A DNA stretch of 64,000 nucleotides from Fomitopsis serialis (Eukaryota > Basidiomycota > Agaricomycetes > Polyporales > Fomitopsidaceae). The position numbers were made by a program, and so were the translations under genes. The notes beneath the pieces were generated by a model that searched no databases, was not told where the DNA came from, and was given only the letters and a program-made list of their open reading frames with translations. Each line of letters begins with the position of its first letter. The stretch's first letter is position 1. Below, piece by piece: positions 35,401-46,432 of the stretch. The stretch spans positions 248,001 through 312,000 of the forward strand of contig NW_025954989.1 in the NCBI RefSeq assembly GCF_022376445.1, given 5' to 3'.

Positions 35401-38400
35401 GCAATGAAACTACGGACGGCAACCCCGATGCGGATTTCTTGAAGGAGGCGATAGAGGCCATCAAAAAGCTGCAGACCGTGGCTCAACTCTGGACATGGCA
35501 ATCTGCTATGGGTAAGGGGCCCACAGGAAAGCTTGAGTGGCACAATCTCGTGTCCGAGGAGTTCAGGAAGAGTCTTCACAAGAAAGATGCCAAACGACAG
35601 TCGTAAGCATTATCTATGGTATCATTTCGCAGATGGCGGCTCAATACGTCTTCAGCATCATTTTTGAGCTGATCAAGGGTGAGATGGAATACGTGAAGGA
35701 CCTCGAGAACATTGACTTGGTATGTTGTCTCCCATAGCTGACGACATTCCTATGACTGACATTATCGGTCAGATGTACGTGACTCCGTTGCGCGAGATGG
35801 ACCCGCCTATCGTCCCACGCGATCGGCTCGAGCAGTTCCTTGGCGAAGTGTTCCACAACTTCGACGAGCTGCATGCCCATCATCGCAAGATGTTGAACTC
35901 TTTCCATGAGATACAACGCGAAGAGCATCCAGTTATTCGTAGCGTCACGGCAGCCGTCTATGACGCCGTTCTCAACTTCCGTGAAGCGTACTTGGAGTAC
36001 ATTCCGAACTACCCCATTGCAGCGTACCGCATTGACGATGAGATGGCCAACAACCCGTCCTTCAAGACATTCGTTGATGTGGGTCCTCGTACCTTCCAGA
36101 TGATCAATCTGACTAACGTCGTCGACAGCAATGTACTCGGCATGCAGATGCTCGCAAGCTTGATATGAAAGCCTTCATCAACCGGCCTATTCCGAGGTTG
36201 CTCCGGTACGAGTTGCTGCTGAAGAGTATTCTCGAGGAAACACCAGAGGGACATGAAGACCGTGACACGATACCACAAGTCCTCGAACTGATCAAGGCCT
36301 TAGGCAAGGATTCCGAGCCTGGAGTCGTTTCAGCAAAGCAGAAGGTTGAGGTCTGGCGCTACAACTCGAATCTCGTGTTCAAGCCTGGGGAAGCCATTGT
36401 GAGTGCATCCCCTTCGGATGTGAAACACCTGTCGTCAATAGTGTGTAGGACATGGACCTTCTCAACGAGAATCGTTCTTTGATGCACACGGGCAAACTCC
36501 TCCGACAACCTGACACTGGATTCGAATGGAGTGGGTGGACTGAGCTGTTCGTCTTGCTCTTCGACAATTACTGTGAGTGGTTCTTCAATACGCAGGCATG
36601 CTTTTCAGCTAATTTTTCTCAGTGGTCATGACGAAGCCGAAGGAGAAGGATGGTATTACACGTTACCATGTCTACAGACGGGTGTGTTCGACCTATTGCT
36701 GTCCCGCGTCACGACTGCTCTGACACTCGCCTCCAGCCGATACCCTTGGACCTCCTGACACTCGCGAACTTCACTGATCCTCCCACTCAGCGTAGCGGCG
36801 GTATCCTTCGTTTGGGAGGATTGAACAGCCGTGGTGACCGGAATGAGGCATTTCCTCCTGGAGCCAATGGTACTCCCGAGAGCGCTACAGATTCTCGGAT
36901 GGTCTATCCCTGCACCATCCACCACACTGGTAGGTTAGGCGGTCTGTACACTGTGTTCGCCGAATCTGCGCAAGCTCGCAACGAATGGAAGCAGAAGCTA
37001 GATGAGGCCATTGGCTTGCGCAAGGTCGTGCAAGAATCTAACAAGGTCTTTGAGGTGGAGACCCTTAGTGCAGACACGTTCTTCGTCCCCGCAGTGGTCC
37101 CTGGAGGCGGGAGTGCTGCTTACAGTCACGAGAATGCCTTCACGGGCAAGGTCACTTGCTCAGTGCCGTTCAGTACGTACTGCGTCGACGGATCGTTGCC
37201 GGCGATTTGCTGATCCCACAATAGCTACTGCAGACGGCAGGGGACTCGTCGCCATTGGATGTGCGGAAGGTGTTTGGATCGGCTTCCGCCACGACTCAAG
37301 ATGTAAGCTGCCCTCATAAAGGTATACAGGTGTGACATGATGCTGACACACCACCAGCTATGCGCCGCGTCCTGCATCTAAAGATGGTGACTCAATGCGC
37401 AATGCTGGAAGACTTTGGAATTTTCCTCGTACTAGCGGACAAGGTAGGTTTCCCGCATTCAGTGGCAGCGGACGGGTCGTTGATCGGTTTTTCAGTCGCT
37501 GTTTGCATATCATATCGAGGCTCTTGTGCCATCCTCTCCTCAGAGTGTCAACACCTCTCAGACCCCACAGAAGTTGAGCGGGAACAAAGATGTCCACTTC
37601 TTCAGTGTAGGCAACTTGAACGGCCGCACCCTCGTTATCTATATGAAGAAGAAAGGAGTCCGTACCCCCATTGTCCATGCACAATTGCATTCGTTACTGA
37701 TTTACCCTTTATTAGTTGGATAGCGTGTTCCGAGTCCTGGAGCCTGTTGTAGGCAAGATCAACGAGAGAGCAGAGGCCCCGCGAACATTTGGCTCTCGCC
37801 TTGGTCTACGGTCACAGCGCTCGGAATGGTTCAGGGTCTACAGGGTGGGCAGCCATGTTAACACGCTGTGATTCAGTCGCTCAGATGCATCTCTAGGACT
37901 TCTTCTTGCCATCTGAGTCTTTTGATCTCATCTTCTTGAAGGCCAGGATCGTCATCCTGTGCACGAAGGGATTCGAGATCATGGATCTCACTGAGTACGT
38001 AGTGATCCTTGACACAGTGTGTACCAAGTACTGACTTTGCTTTGGATATAGCTTCAAGAGTGTCACAATCCCTCAACGTGACGACCCTCGCCTAGAGAAG
38101 CTAGCGAAACGGTGTGAGTCGTGTCGGCCTATGGGCATGTTCCGCACGAACCAGGACGAATTCCTGCTGTGCTACGATGGTATGCATAATGATTCAATGT
38201 GTTTTCTTACTGCTCATCGTTATCGCAGAGTTCGGCTTGTATGTGGATCGCCACGGTGATCCCAGCCGGGGTATGGGCACGATCGAATGGGAAGGCACAG
38301 CAGAACATGTCGCCTGGCATCCACCCTACGTTCTTTTGTTCGACACTAGGTTCATCGAGATTCGACACGTCGAAACGGGCCGTCTCGCACAAATTATCCC

Positions 38401-38719
38401 CGGAAACGACGTACGCTGCATCTGGGATGGACGAGGAACCACCAACGTTCCTACATCCTCAGTGCCTGGTCCGGATGGATGGTCGGAGAGCATCTCACAA
38501 GAACCACGCGTCCACGGTGTTATGAACGCCGACAACGGTCTGCAGCCGAGCGGGCCTCGAGGAGCGCGTCCAATCGCGCAACAGGTTTTCGAGCTTATAC
38601 CTACGATTCCCCTCTATCTGCCAGGCTCGTTGTCGTCCCCCTCCCACGCGACGCAGTTTGCGCAGAGCAACTCGCCGCCGCACTCACCACGCCTGAATCC
38701 TTCACTATCTTTCCGGTAA
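32421..38719 (+). CDS. ROM2: RhoGEF of ROM2 type (DEP - two DH-like regions - PH - CNH)
   Basis: This is a guanine-nucleotide exchange factor for Rho1, acting at the plasma membrane in cell-wall integrity signalling. The start is ATG 32421 (MSTAALPHVSSPDDED). A long Pro/Ser-rich N-terminus precedes a DEP domain (34.0-34.4 kb; RLRDKVPRGTHVKGSIPYPR, FFYEVEWGGR). The first DH-like region starts at KVITKEKQYLRDLDIVESLF and runs to about 35.6 kb, with LDLKHFLNRSSEHLQKYPVL. A second DH-like region follows at once (QSIIFELIKGEMEYVKDLEN to MKAFINRPIPRLLRYELLLK, 35.6-36.4 kb). Then come PH (LLRQPDTGFEWSGWTELFVL, about 36.4-37.0 kb) and a CNH domain (VAIGCAEGVWIGF to GMGTIEWEGTAEHVAWHPPY, 37.2-38.4 kb). 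The stop is at 38719. The N-terminal frame near 32.69 kb is not continuous as read; a tiny intron or an indel is possible. Confidence 0.9.
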
Positions 38720-39013
38720 TGTACAAAGCATCCGTCTGTATCAAGTATTGTTGCTGTCTTCGATGTTTTCTAGCACTTCCGGATTCGCACTATGTAATGG
38801 ATTGTTCTACCATGTCGCTCATTATATCTAGATGTCTAACCAAGGGGGCGTCCTCATTGTTGTGACAAGGGAAGTAATGCATATTTTGACAGATGTACAG
38901 CACGCATAGGGCATAGTGCGAGGTATGGCATGGAGATAATTTACTGAGAACGTCCGAAGTCGAAAGCCGCAGAATCTACCCTTGAGCTGCCTGTCGCAAG
39001 GCTGCACCGATGA

Positions 39014-40385
39014 TCATAGATCCACTTTGCCAGGATAGCATCCGAGCCTCGGTGTGTAGTACGGATGCCATCGAACGTTCGTACGAGACTTGCCATGAGC
39101 CCTATGCGCGTGCCATCGGAGCTCCGAGTACTCTGTGGGGGTTGCCAGCGAAAGGGCTGCAATGTTCCGAGAATAGTGGGCCGCGTTGAAGACCGGCAGA
39201 TTGGTTTGAACTGCAGATGACCCGGAGTTGACGTGACCGTCGACATGACCAGTCGGGCGCGAGGTCGTTGATGGAGTTCGGTCAGCGGGAGGAGTCGTCT
39301 GGGGACACAGAGAGGCAGAGATCGGCTTCGCATCTGCCCTCATATCGTTAACTGTGGAAGTTGATGGGCCAGGGCTTGGCTTGGGACAAGTGTCTGCGGC
39401 GTCGATTAAGGCGGAGACATGAAGTGCTGGTGGCAGGGGAGGCGAACGGGTTAGCATAGGGTTTCGCCGAGCTGGGAACGACGCATCAGCATACAACAGC
39501 AATACAGGTCATGGTTCACGCGCACGTACGAGAATACCTAAATGCCCCGGTCAGGAAGCTGATTGGCGGGAGCGGCCCTCGTTGCGGCGCACTGATTGGA
39601 GGAAGCCGCATAGAGGTTGAATACTGTGACAGACCGACCCTCAAAGGCACGAAGACTCTCGGGCGACTGTGGCGCGTGTTCTGGACGACGACGGGATCAC
39701 CGGTGTGTCGCGACTTGCGCCGTGCTGGTGCGGCGGCGGGTTTGGACTGACGATCCGATGGTGGGCTTCTGAAGAACGGGTTGCCTTGCTCTGTGTCTTC
39801 TGCGTCTTCTCTTCCTTTGGTTTGGGTATGGGTTGAGTTCAGGTGCCGGCGCCACCGCAGGCGCGCCTGCTCAAAGCACAGCATACCCTCACCCGGCACT
39901 GGCTGGCGTGTTCCTTGTGGTATGCCCTGCACTGGCTCTCCATGCTTCGGCTTTCTGCCCCGCTTCGTGGACGTAAGCTCTAGCTCAGCAGCAATTGCAG
40001 AGGCGGAGATATAGCTCAGTGTGGTGTTGCCTGCCTCAGATCCTGCCTGCGCAGACTGAGGTAGGTGAGGCCGGTGGAGAAGTGCCTCGTCCGCATCGTC
40101 GACGCTTTCCTGTTTCACAGGTGGCGCAGTGATGGGGGCTTTGAACGTCAAGCTGGTGTTACTGGTGTTCTTGTGCCGTCGAGGGTCGGGCCCGAAGCGT
40201 GCTCCCCATATCACAGTCTAAGAGGAGACAGGTCAGACGCCACATGCATGCGGAAGAGAGCAAAGACGCACGCCGCCCAAATCTTCCGTAACGGACTTGT
40301 TGAATCTGGCGTAGAAACTGTCACTGCCTTTGCCCTTCCGCGACTCGGAGGGTACACCCTTCGCCACCAAGCGCTTCTTAGCCAT
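39014..40385 (-). CDS. Hypothetical basic Ser/Pro-rich protein
   Basis: The family is not recognised. The start is ATG 40385 (MAKKRLVAKGVPSESRKGKG). The short first exon ends VTEDLGG at a GTGCGT donor. Exon 2 begins VIWGARFGPDPRRHKN and runs to about 39530. Exon 3 starts PRRNPMLTRSPPLPPAL after a GTACGT...CAG intron and may end at 39014, though a further splice would move the stop to 38941. The sequence TSTKRGRKPKHGEP resembles an AT-hook core (RGRKP), and basic clusters recur. No signal peptide or membrane helix is seen. A nuclear, DNA-associated role is possible but rests on one short motif. Confidence 0.55.
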
Positions 40386-40599
40386 TCCGCGCAAGTATAG
40401 GAGGGAGAAAGAGGACGCGACTGTAGAGGGATCTGTCCCATCTTCGTTCGCTCAGAGTGGGTTTATAAAGAAAGAACCCGGGTGAGTGGCGTCCGCTGTG
40501 GCCCGTCGCCGCCGGTTAAGATGAATAAAAGGGGCACTGTGAGGAAACGTATCTTTAGCCTCGAGGCTGGGCTTTCGCACACGTTGCCTTCCTCACTAA

Positions 40600-41302
40600 G
40601 CGGAGAGAGGGGCGACTGCCTTTCTAGGGGAATGATCCACCGCCGCCACGCAGTTCTGCGAAGGTGCAGACAATACAAGTCGCCAGATATGGCAATTGTG
40701 GGTCCTGGTCGACTCCTCGTGGTGGCACAGCCTGCCGGCCAAAGCGTGCTGTTCCTTATGTTCCGTTGTCGGAGATAGGGACTGTCAAGCGTTCTTGCCT
40801 TCTGTGGACCATCAAGAATGGTAAGTTGAAGTGCGGGGTGCCGGAGGCGCGGTGTCAGGCCATCGTAGAGTTCGTCCATGGTGCTGTCCGAGAAGCCCCT
40901 CCTAACCTGCCAATGCGAACATCAGCGCAGGTATATCAGTGGGAGGCTGCGTAGACGGTAGGTCTTGTAGGACAAATCTGCTCCATATGCTCCATATGAT
41001 CGCACTGGAGCGACGCCTTCGTGGAAGGAAGCTGGTGGCACGGCTGCCATGGGCAACAATGCTAGATCAGAATGGCAAGTCAAGGCGTTGTTTCATTGTC
41101 CTGTCGAACGCATGCGAAGGTCTCGGCTTGCGTCTGCAAGCGGAAGTCCATCAACGAGAAACCTGTGGTCCCAGAACGGTATGCTTAGGCCCGTCGAGTT
41201 TGCAAGCCGGTGGCCACTTACCTCTTGCACCAAAAGAGTGATGCTTGCATTTGAGATGACCACTGGGAGGGGCGAGTCATATCGCTCGCGTCTGCTCGAC
41301 AT
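40600..41302 (-). CDS. Possible small hypothetical gene, exons unresolved
   Basis: An ATG at 41302 opens MSSRRERYDSPLPVVISNAS up to a good GTAAGT donor near 41217. Downstream segments on the same strand look coding in alternating frames (GADLSYKTYRLRSLP near 40970; VLSAPSQNCVAAVDHSPRK near 40650), but I could not join them with confidence and recognise no family. Spurious open frames are a real alternative. Confidence 0.25.
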
Positions 41303-41433
41303 TGTGTAGTAGGTATTGAGTAGGTAGGATGACATTAGAAGAAAGATGACGTCCACCTCTCTGCGTGCTTGCTGCGTGCTGAGTGTTGTACTCTGAGGTC
41401 AAAGAAACGGGTAACTTCAAAGCCAGCGCCAAG

Positions 41434-41498
41434 AAAAATAAATATTGAGACCCGTAGGTCTACCACTCCGGGAAAGCGTGTCATCCTTGTGCAGGGCC

Positions 41499-41529
<31 letters not shown>

Positions 41530-41552
41530 TTCGTATGTCACCCCGAGGGGAC
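41434..41552 (-). ncRNA. U6 snRNA copy with two base losses
   Basis: The minus strand reads the U6 core AACGATACAGAGAAGATTAG followed by the catalytic region and CAAGGATGACACGC, ending in an oligo-T terminator at about 41434-41438. Compared with the copy at 56915-57035 it lacks one base in the 5' hairpin loop (TCG for TTCG). It also lacks one C in the near-invariant GCATGGCCCCTGC stretch (three Cs here). About 43 bp of 5' flank are also shared. It is either a decayed copy or a functional gene with two miscalled homopolymers. Confidence 0.75.
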
Positions 41553-41820
41553 ATCTGTTGTAGACTGACTGAAAGGACACAGGACGCAGTTGTGCATTTG
41601 GCGCGACCCGCGGGTGCGGGCGCCTGGCCATGGGCCCTGGAGATGGCGCGTCGGGACTCGGGCTGGACACGTGCGTCGCGCGGTCACAGTCCCGATTTGG
41701 ATGGTGGCTGGCGGACGCGCTCCGGCGAGGATGACAGCAAGTTGGACAGCGCGCCGCCGACGCCGGGCATGACGCACGCGCACCGCACGCTTGGTGACGG
41801 CGGCTGACAGGCGTCGCGCG

Positions 41821-41828
41821 GTATATAA
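41821..41828 (+). promoter_or_regulatory. TATA box of the secreted VVVNG-repeat gene
   Basis: TATATAAG lies about 185 bp before the ATG at 42010. It is followed by a CT-rich stretch that is typical of the transcription start region of highly expressed mushroom genes. Confidence 0.45.
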
Positions 41829-42009
41829 GACGAAGTCGGTGGTTCGTATTCTGCCCGCCCTCTTGCCTTCTCCTCCCACCCCCGCTACTCTTTCAGACCC
41901 AGGTGGTCTTGCTGTCGTATTGCTATCGCACTTCTAACGCGACCGGATCGCACATTCTCTCTGCACACTTCATCTCATTCCTTGCCCACATCAGTCTTAG
42001 CCCTCCACC

Positions 42010-44799
42010 ATGGTTGTCCTTAAGCGTCCCTTCACCCTCCTGGCTGCCCTCACTACTATCGCGGCGGTGTCGATCATTCCGACATCTGTCGAGGGCGCCG
42101 TAGTGCCCGTGGACTACAAGGAAGCTGAACCGAGCGCGAGCACCGCGGACGCTCATCACTCGGCCCATGGTCATACCTTGACGCAGACCGAATCCGCCGA
42201 CCAATCTCGGTCGACGAGTGCGGAGGATAGCAAAACCGGGAAGGGACAGAGGGAGCAGCAGCCGGTCCTTCCTTTGCCAGTACCCACTCAAGTAACGAGA
42301 AGAACTCGCAGGACGTCGCGGGTGATGCGGGAACTCATCACAAGGACAAGGTGTGCCAACCTGTATCATCTAGTCGCAGTAGTACTGACATTCTGAACGC
42401 CCAGCGCGGCGTATGGGATGAGTCTGACTCTGCTCAACATGTCGGACTCGCCTGGCTCGCAGGTCGCGACGACTCTGTCAAGCACAACATCGACGTAACG
42501 CGTACCCCTGGCAAGCGTCACGACCACGACCACGATCGTCATCACGGCGAAGTCATCGTCAACGGAGATCACGACGATGTGCATCGTCGTACGGTCAATT
42601 CCCGTCTCCGTAGTCGCTCGCCCGATGATATCGCCCATGTTGAAGGCGGCGCGCTTCCTCACCTTCTTCCAGACCAGGGCCTTGGTCGTCGTTCCCCGCA
42701 TGACCGTCACCGCGACAAGGTTGTCGTTAACGGACAAGATGACCACGTCCATGTTCGGCGCTCCGTCCATGCGCGTCGTTCGCCACGACATCATCATGAC
42801 CATGACCGCGACCGTCATGACGCAGTCGTAGTCAACGGGAGCAACGACAATGTACACGTCCCCCGTTCGCCCCACGATCACGACGACCGTCATGGTCGGC
42901 AGAAGGTTGTGGTCAATGGCGACGATGATCACGTTGACGTCCACCACCGGAGAGCTGACGTTGATCCCTCTGTCTACGTCTCGGGCAACAATGGCTCGCC
43001 GTCCATAGCTGCACATATTATGGGTCGTGATGGGCAACAGACGGTTGGCGTACCAGGGACAATCGATATCATGGTGAGTGCTTCTATCTTTGGTCGAGGC
43101 ATATTTCGTAACGACACTTCATTCAGAGCGAGGATCCTAGCTCAGAGAACGCACTGAAGATCGCTTCCTTGGTCCTGTCAGCGCCGACCAATAGTACAAC
43201 TACTGGTGGCAACTCGACTGCGTCCAGCTTCGTCTTGAACGCTTCTGGTTCAGCACACACTCAGATGTACCTCGTGGCTACTCCGGATGCAGGCAACTCG
43301 ACGTCGTCCGGAGACTCTACCTCTTCTGACAACTCGACAACCACCGATCCGTCTTTTATCGCGGTTGTGATGCAAATCCCTGTGTTCGATGCTGCGACTG
43401 CTCAGATGGACTCGTATTGTGCTACGTTCGACCCGAACCCGCCGGCACCGTCTCCCCTGACTGTCGAGGAGTGCATGGCCAACAACACCGCTGGTGGAGA
43501 GCACAAGAGTCAGATCTTTGCTTACGAGCCAGCTACCGGCGTCCTCCGACCGATGTGGTCTGTCAATGGCTCGGCCTTAGACTCAGATGGCAGTATCTCT
43601 GGTTCAAACAACCCGACGGCGATGTCTAGTAGCTCGACTTCTTCAGCCTCCGGTTCCACCGCTTCTGCGACGACAACGACGAGCGCGGCGCCCACAGGGA
43701 CGAACCTGGCTCAGGACATCGTGAAGAACTTGGAGGAAGACTGGACGGAGGCGACGACGCCACCGTCTCGCATGTCTTCGGCGAAGATCTATGACGTGAA
43801 CCCGATTTCCCAGGCGAAGAACGTCACGCTCGTGTTCACGCCTGCGGCGCCGATGGTTGCGCCGGCGGTCTCGGGCCCTCTCAGAACGGTGGCGCCAGCC
43901 TCGACGGATGATGATGATGGCGACATTCTGCTGGCGATGGTGATTACGGCGATGCTGGCGACGACTCTGGCGACGAGGACTCTGGTGATGACTTGGGCGA
44001 CGATGACGGCGATGGCTCGGACGATGACGACGATGACGACTCCTCTTCTGTGGACGACTCTGCGGACGACTCTGGGATGGACGGCTCAAACTCAACGTCT
44101 TCAACGGCTACCGCGTCGATGGGTGTCTTCTCTAGTCCAGCGGCTAAGGTCGCGTCGGTGTCTTCGTCTGTGGCTACCTCGTCTTCAAGTGATACAGCCA
44201 CTCCCACTGTGCTTAGGGTTGTCACGGCCACGGCAACGTCGACGGACTCCGCGGCTATGAGCTCTGCGACTACTTCAGCTCAGGACCCTAGTCTCGCCGT
44301 GGAGGTGTACGAGCCTATCGCGTCGATCTCGGTGTCTCTCGGTGTGTCGGTATTGGGCTCAAGCGCCTCGACGGTGTCGACGACGGGCTCAAACAGCGCA
44401 GCTGCCTCTTCGTCAACCTCGAGCAGCACGACTACGACTACCTCTGCGTCGGACTCAAGCAGCGCGACTACCTCTGCGTCGGACTCAAGCAGCGCGACTG
44501 CCTCCGCGACTGACTCGAGCAGCGCGACCGCCTCCGTGACCGACTCTAGCAGTGTGGCTGTTTCGACGACGGACTCTAGCAGTGCGACCGCCTCTGGGAC
44601 GGATTCCTCCAGCTCGGCGACGGCTACCGACTCTTCTTCTATCGTCGCCCGGTACAGGATGCTCGTGGATCAGAGCAGCGCCATGGGCACGAACTCGACG
44701 AGTACGGCGAGTGCAGGCCCCGCGGAGATGACCGGGCTTGTTGGGAAGTTCCGGGAGGGCACTGTGTTTCCGGGCAACAAGGGCTGGGTGCAGGCTTGA
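42010..44799 (+). CDS. Secreted His/Asp-rich VVVNG-repeat protein with Ser-rich tail
   Basis: No named family is recognised. The start is ATG 42010 and the first 30 residues are a clear signal peptide (LLAALTTIAAVSIIPTSVEG). The second exon (about 42405-43070) carries four units of the form (E/D/Q)-x-V-(V/I)-V-N-G-x-x-D-x-V-x-(V). They sit at about 42549, 42717, 42822 and 42902 and are separated by clusters such as HHHDHDRDRHD. Next is a region with hydrophobic strands (SLVLSAPTNST, SFIAVVMQIPVFDA, SYCATFDPNPPAPSPLTVEE, QIFAYEPATGVLRPMW), which looks like a conserved fungal secreted module. Then come an Asp/Gly-rich stretch, Ser/Thr repeats and the end FPGNKGWVQA (stop 44797-44799). Frames change near 42270 and near 43935; the latter needs one extra base. 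There is no C-terminal GPI-type helix. A metal-binding wall or matrix role is only a guess. Confidence 0.65.
42549..42945 (+). repeat. Four degenerate VVVNG repeat units
   Basis: These are protein-level repeats: GEVIVNGDHDDVHRR, DKVVVNGQDDHVHVRRS, DAVVVNGSNDNVHVPRS and QKVVVNGDDDHVDVHHR. Spacing is uneven (about 168, 105 and 80 bp) and the DNA copies have diverged, so the unit is old and the NG/VHV core appears conserved. Confidence 0.7.
44441..44641 (+). repeat. 30-bp tandem repeats encoding a Ser-rich decapeptide
   Basis: About six imperfect 30-bp units encode SASDSSSATT-like decapeptides (variants SATDSSSATA, SVTDSSSVAV, STTDSSSATA). The reading frame is kept through all units. Such Ser/Thr tracts are usually O-mannosylated in secreted fungal proteins. 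Confidence 0.75.
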
Positions 44800-45125
44800 G
44801 ATGGGAATGTGGTTGGAGAGAATGTTTTGGTCGAGCACATCACTACCCAACGTTCCTTGACGTTGTTTCTACAATATGATTTATTAATCGGGCTGAACTT
44901 GCGTTTGTCAGTGCGCGGCGTAGAATAACGAGTGCTCCGTGCACCACGCGACTGGAGGTCGTGCTCGATGGCTCTGTCATGACGCGGGATGCTCTGTCAG
45001 CCATGCGAAGATGCGCCACGAAGCCGCATACTGACGCACGCCTCGGCTGCCACCAACGCTACCTACCGTCGCGCAGGAGAGCGGCGCATCTCACTCTCCT
45101 GCACTGACAAGCAAAACTATCTACA
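44800..45125. other. Intergenic region
   Basis: This holds the probable 3' UTR of the repeat-protein gene and the promoter of the FMP52-like gene. Nothing else was recognised. Confidence 0.35.
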
Positions 45126-46245
45126 ATGACAGGTGAGCCAGTCCCGTCTGGCTTGCTGCACTCGTCGCCGGCGCTGATGCCGTGGGTTCGACTCAGGTCT
45201 CACCGCACTCATCCTCGGCGCCACTGGCGCCACAGGCAAGGTTCTCCTCCAGGAGCTGCTCGCGTCGCCCCAGTATTCGAGCGTGTCCGAGTATGGCAGG
45301 CGCGTCACGGCCCCGGAGAAGATCACCGCGGGCAATGACAAGCTCGAGCAGAGGACGATCGACTTCGAGAAGCTCGAGGACGCGGGGCTGAAGGACAGGA
45401 AGTGGGACGTCATCTTCATAACGTACCGTGTTTTCCTCTTCTGCGAGTGGGAGTGTCCTCTGAGCGTACGTGGGCGTGTTTGCAGGCTTGGGACGACCCG
45501 CAAGGCCGCAGGCAGCTTGGAGGCGTTCGAGAAGATCGACCGAGAGTACGTGACGCGCCCTTCCCGCGCATCTCGTCGTCGCTCGCACTTATACACACCG
45601 TGTGCCCCCGAACGAATCGCAGATACGTCGTGAACGCCGCCCGCCTGGCCAAGTCGGACGACCCTGCCCAGAAACAACGCCTCATCTACCTCTCGAGCGG
45701 GGGCGCCAACCCCGACTCGTACTTTCCCTACATGAGGTCCGTCTCGTCCACCGGTCGTGCGTCCGCGCTGACCCCTGTGCTTGTATTTCTGACTGCTGTA
45801 GGAGCAAGGGCCTGACTGAACTGGCTCTCGCGGATCTGGGGTACAACGACACGATCGTCTTCCGGCCGGGAGCGCTTGGTGACGCGGAGCGTCCGACCCA
45901 CAGGGTCGTCGAGACAGTCAGTTTGTACGTCGCAGCGTTCGACTGTCCGCGCCGTGCTGGTTCTGCATCGACTGATCCTGACCGTGGACAGCCCTGTAAT
46001 CAAGGCGATGTCGAGGTTCATCCCCAGCCTGTACATGCCGGTACGCTCTCCACCGTCTCCGCCATAGTTCTGGTGCTCACGACACGCCGTAGGTACCGAA
46101 GCTTGCGAAGGCGCTGCGTGCCGTTGGCGAGAAGGGCACGGAAGGCATCCCGGCGGAACGCGTGCAGAAGATGGGCGCGGAGAAGGCACCGTGGAGCCTC
46201 CTCGACAACAACAGCATCCTCGCCATCGCCGACGCCTTCAACTAA
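45126..46245 (+). CDS. FMP52: FMP52/TIP30-like NAD(P)-binding protein
   Basis: This is an atypical short-chain reductase with a Rossmann fold, related to yeast Fmp52 (found at mitochondria/ER) and mammalian HTATIP2. Exon 1 is tiny: ATGACAG (45126-45132), then a GTGAGC donor. Joining gives MTGLTALILGATGATGKVLL with the dinucleotide motif GATGATG. Later exons give LGTTRKAAGSLEAFEKIDRE, VVNAARLAKS, RLIYLSSGGANPDSYFPYM, SKGLTELALADLGY with the active-site Y-x3-K, IVFRPGALGD and the C-terminal KMGAEKAPWSLLDNN. The stop is TAA 46243-46245. At least six exons are seen and the length is normal. The exact substrate of the family is unknown. Confidence 0.85.
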
Positions 46246-46432
46246 TACATCCTGTATACAACTACACAGACGCATCCGCACGATGTACATTATGCATGTA
46301 TAACTTAATGGCTTCGGGTCCTCAAATTACCCCTTAAGTCGCTGATCTCCGGCCCGTTTATCATCCCACCTTCAGACCAAGTGCGAGCGGGCGCAGATGC
46401 GGGTGCAGTATCCGACGCGAAGTGCTCGGGAC

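Noticed and set aside
40000..40050. TAGCTCAGT, resembling a tRNA D arm
   Set aside because: No anticodon arm, T arm or acceptor pairing follows, and the stretch is coding on the minus strand of the hypothetical gene.
43643..44104. Arg-rich open frame opposite the Asp-rich linker
   Set aside because: It is the complement of GAC/GAT-rich coding sequence and has no independent support.
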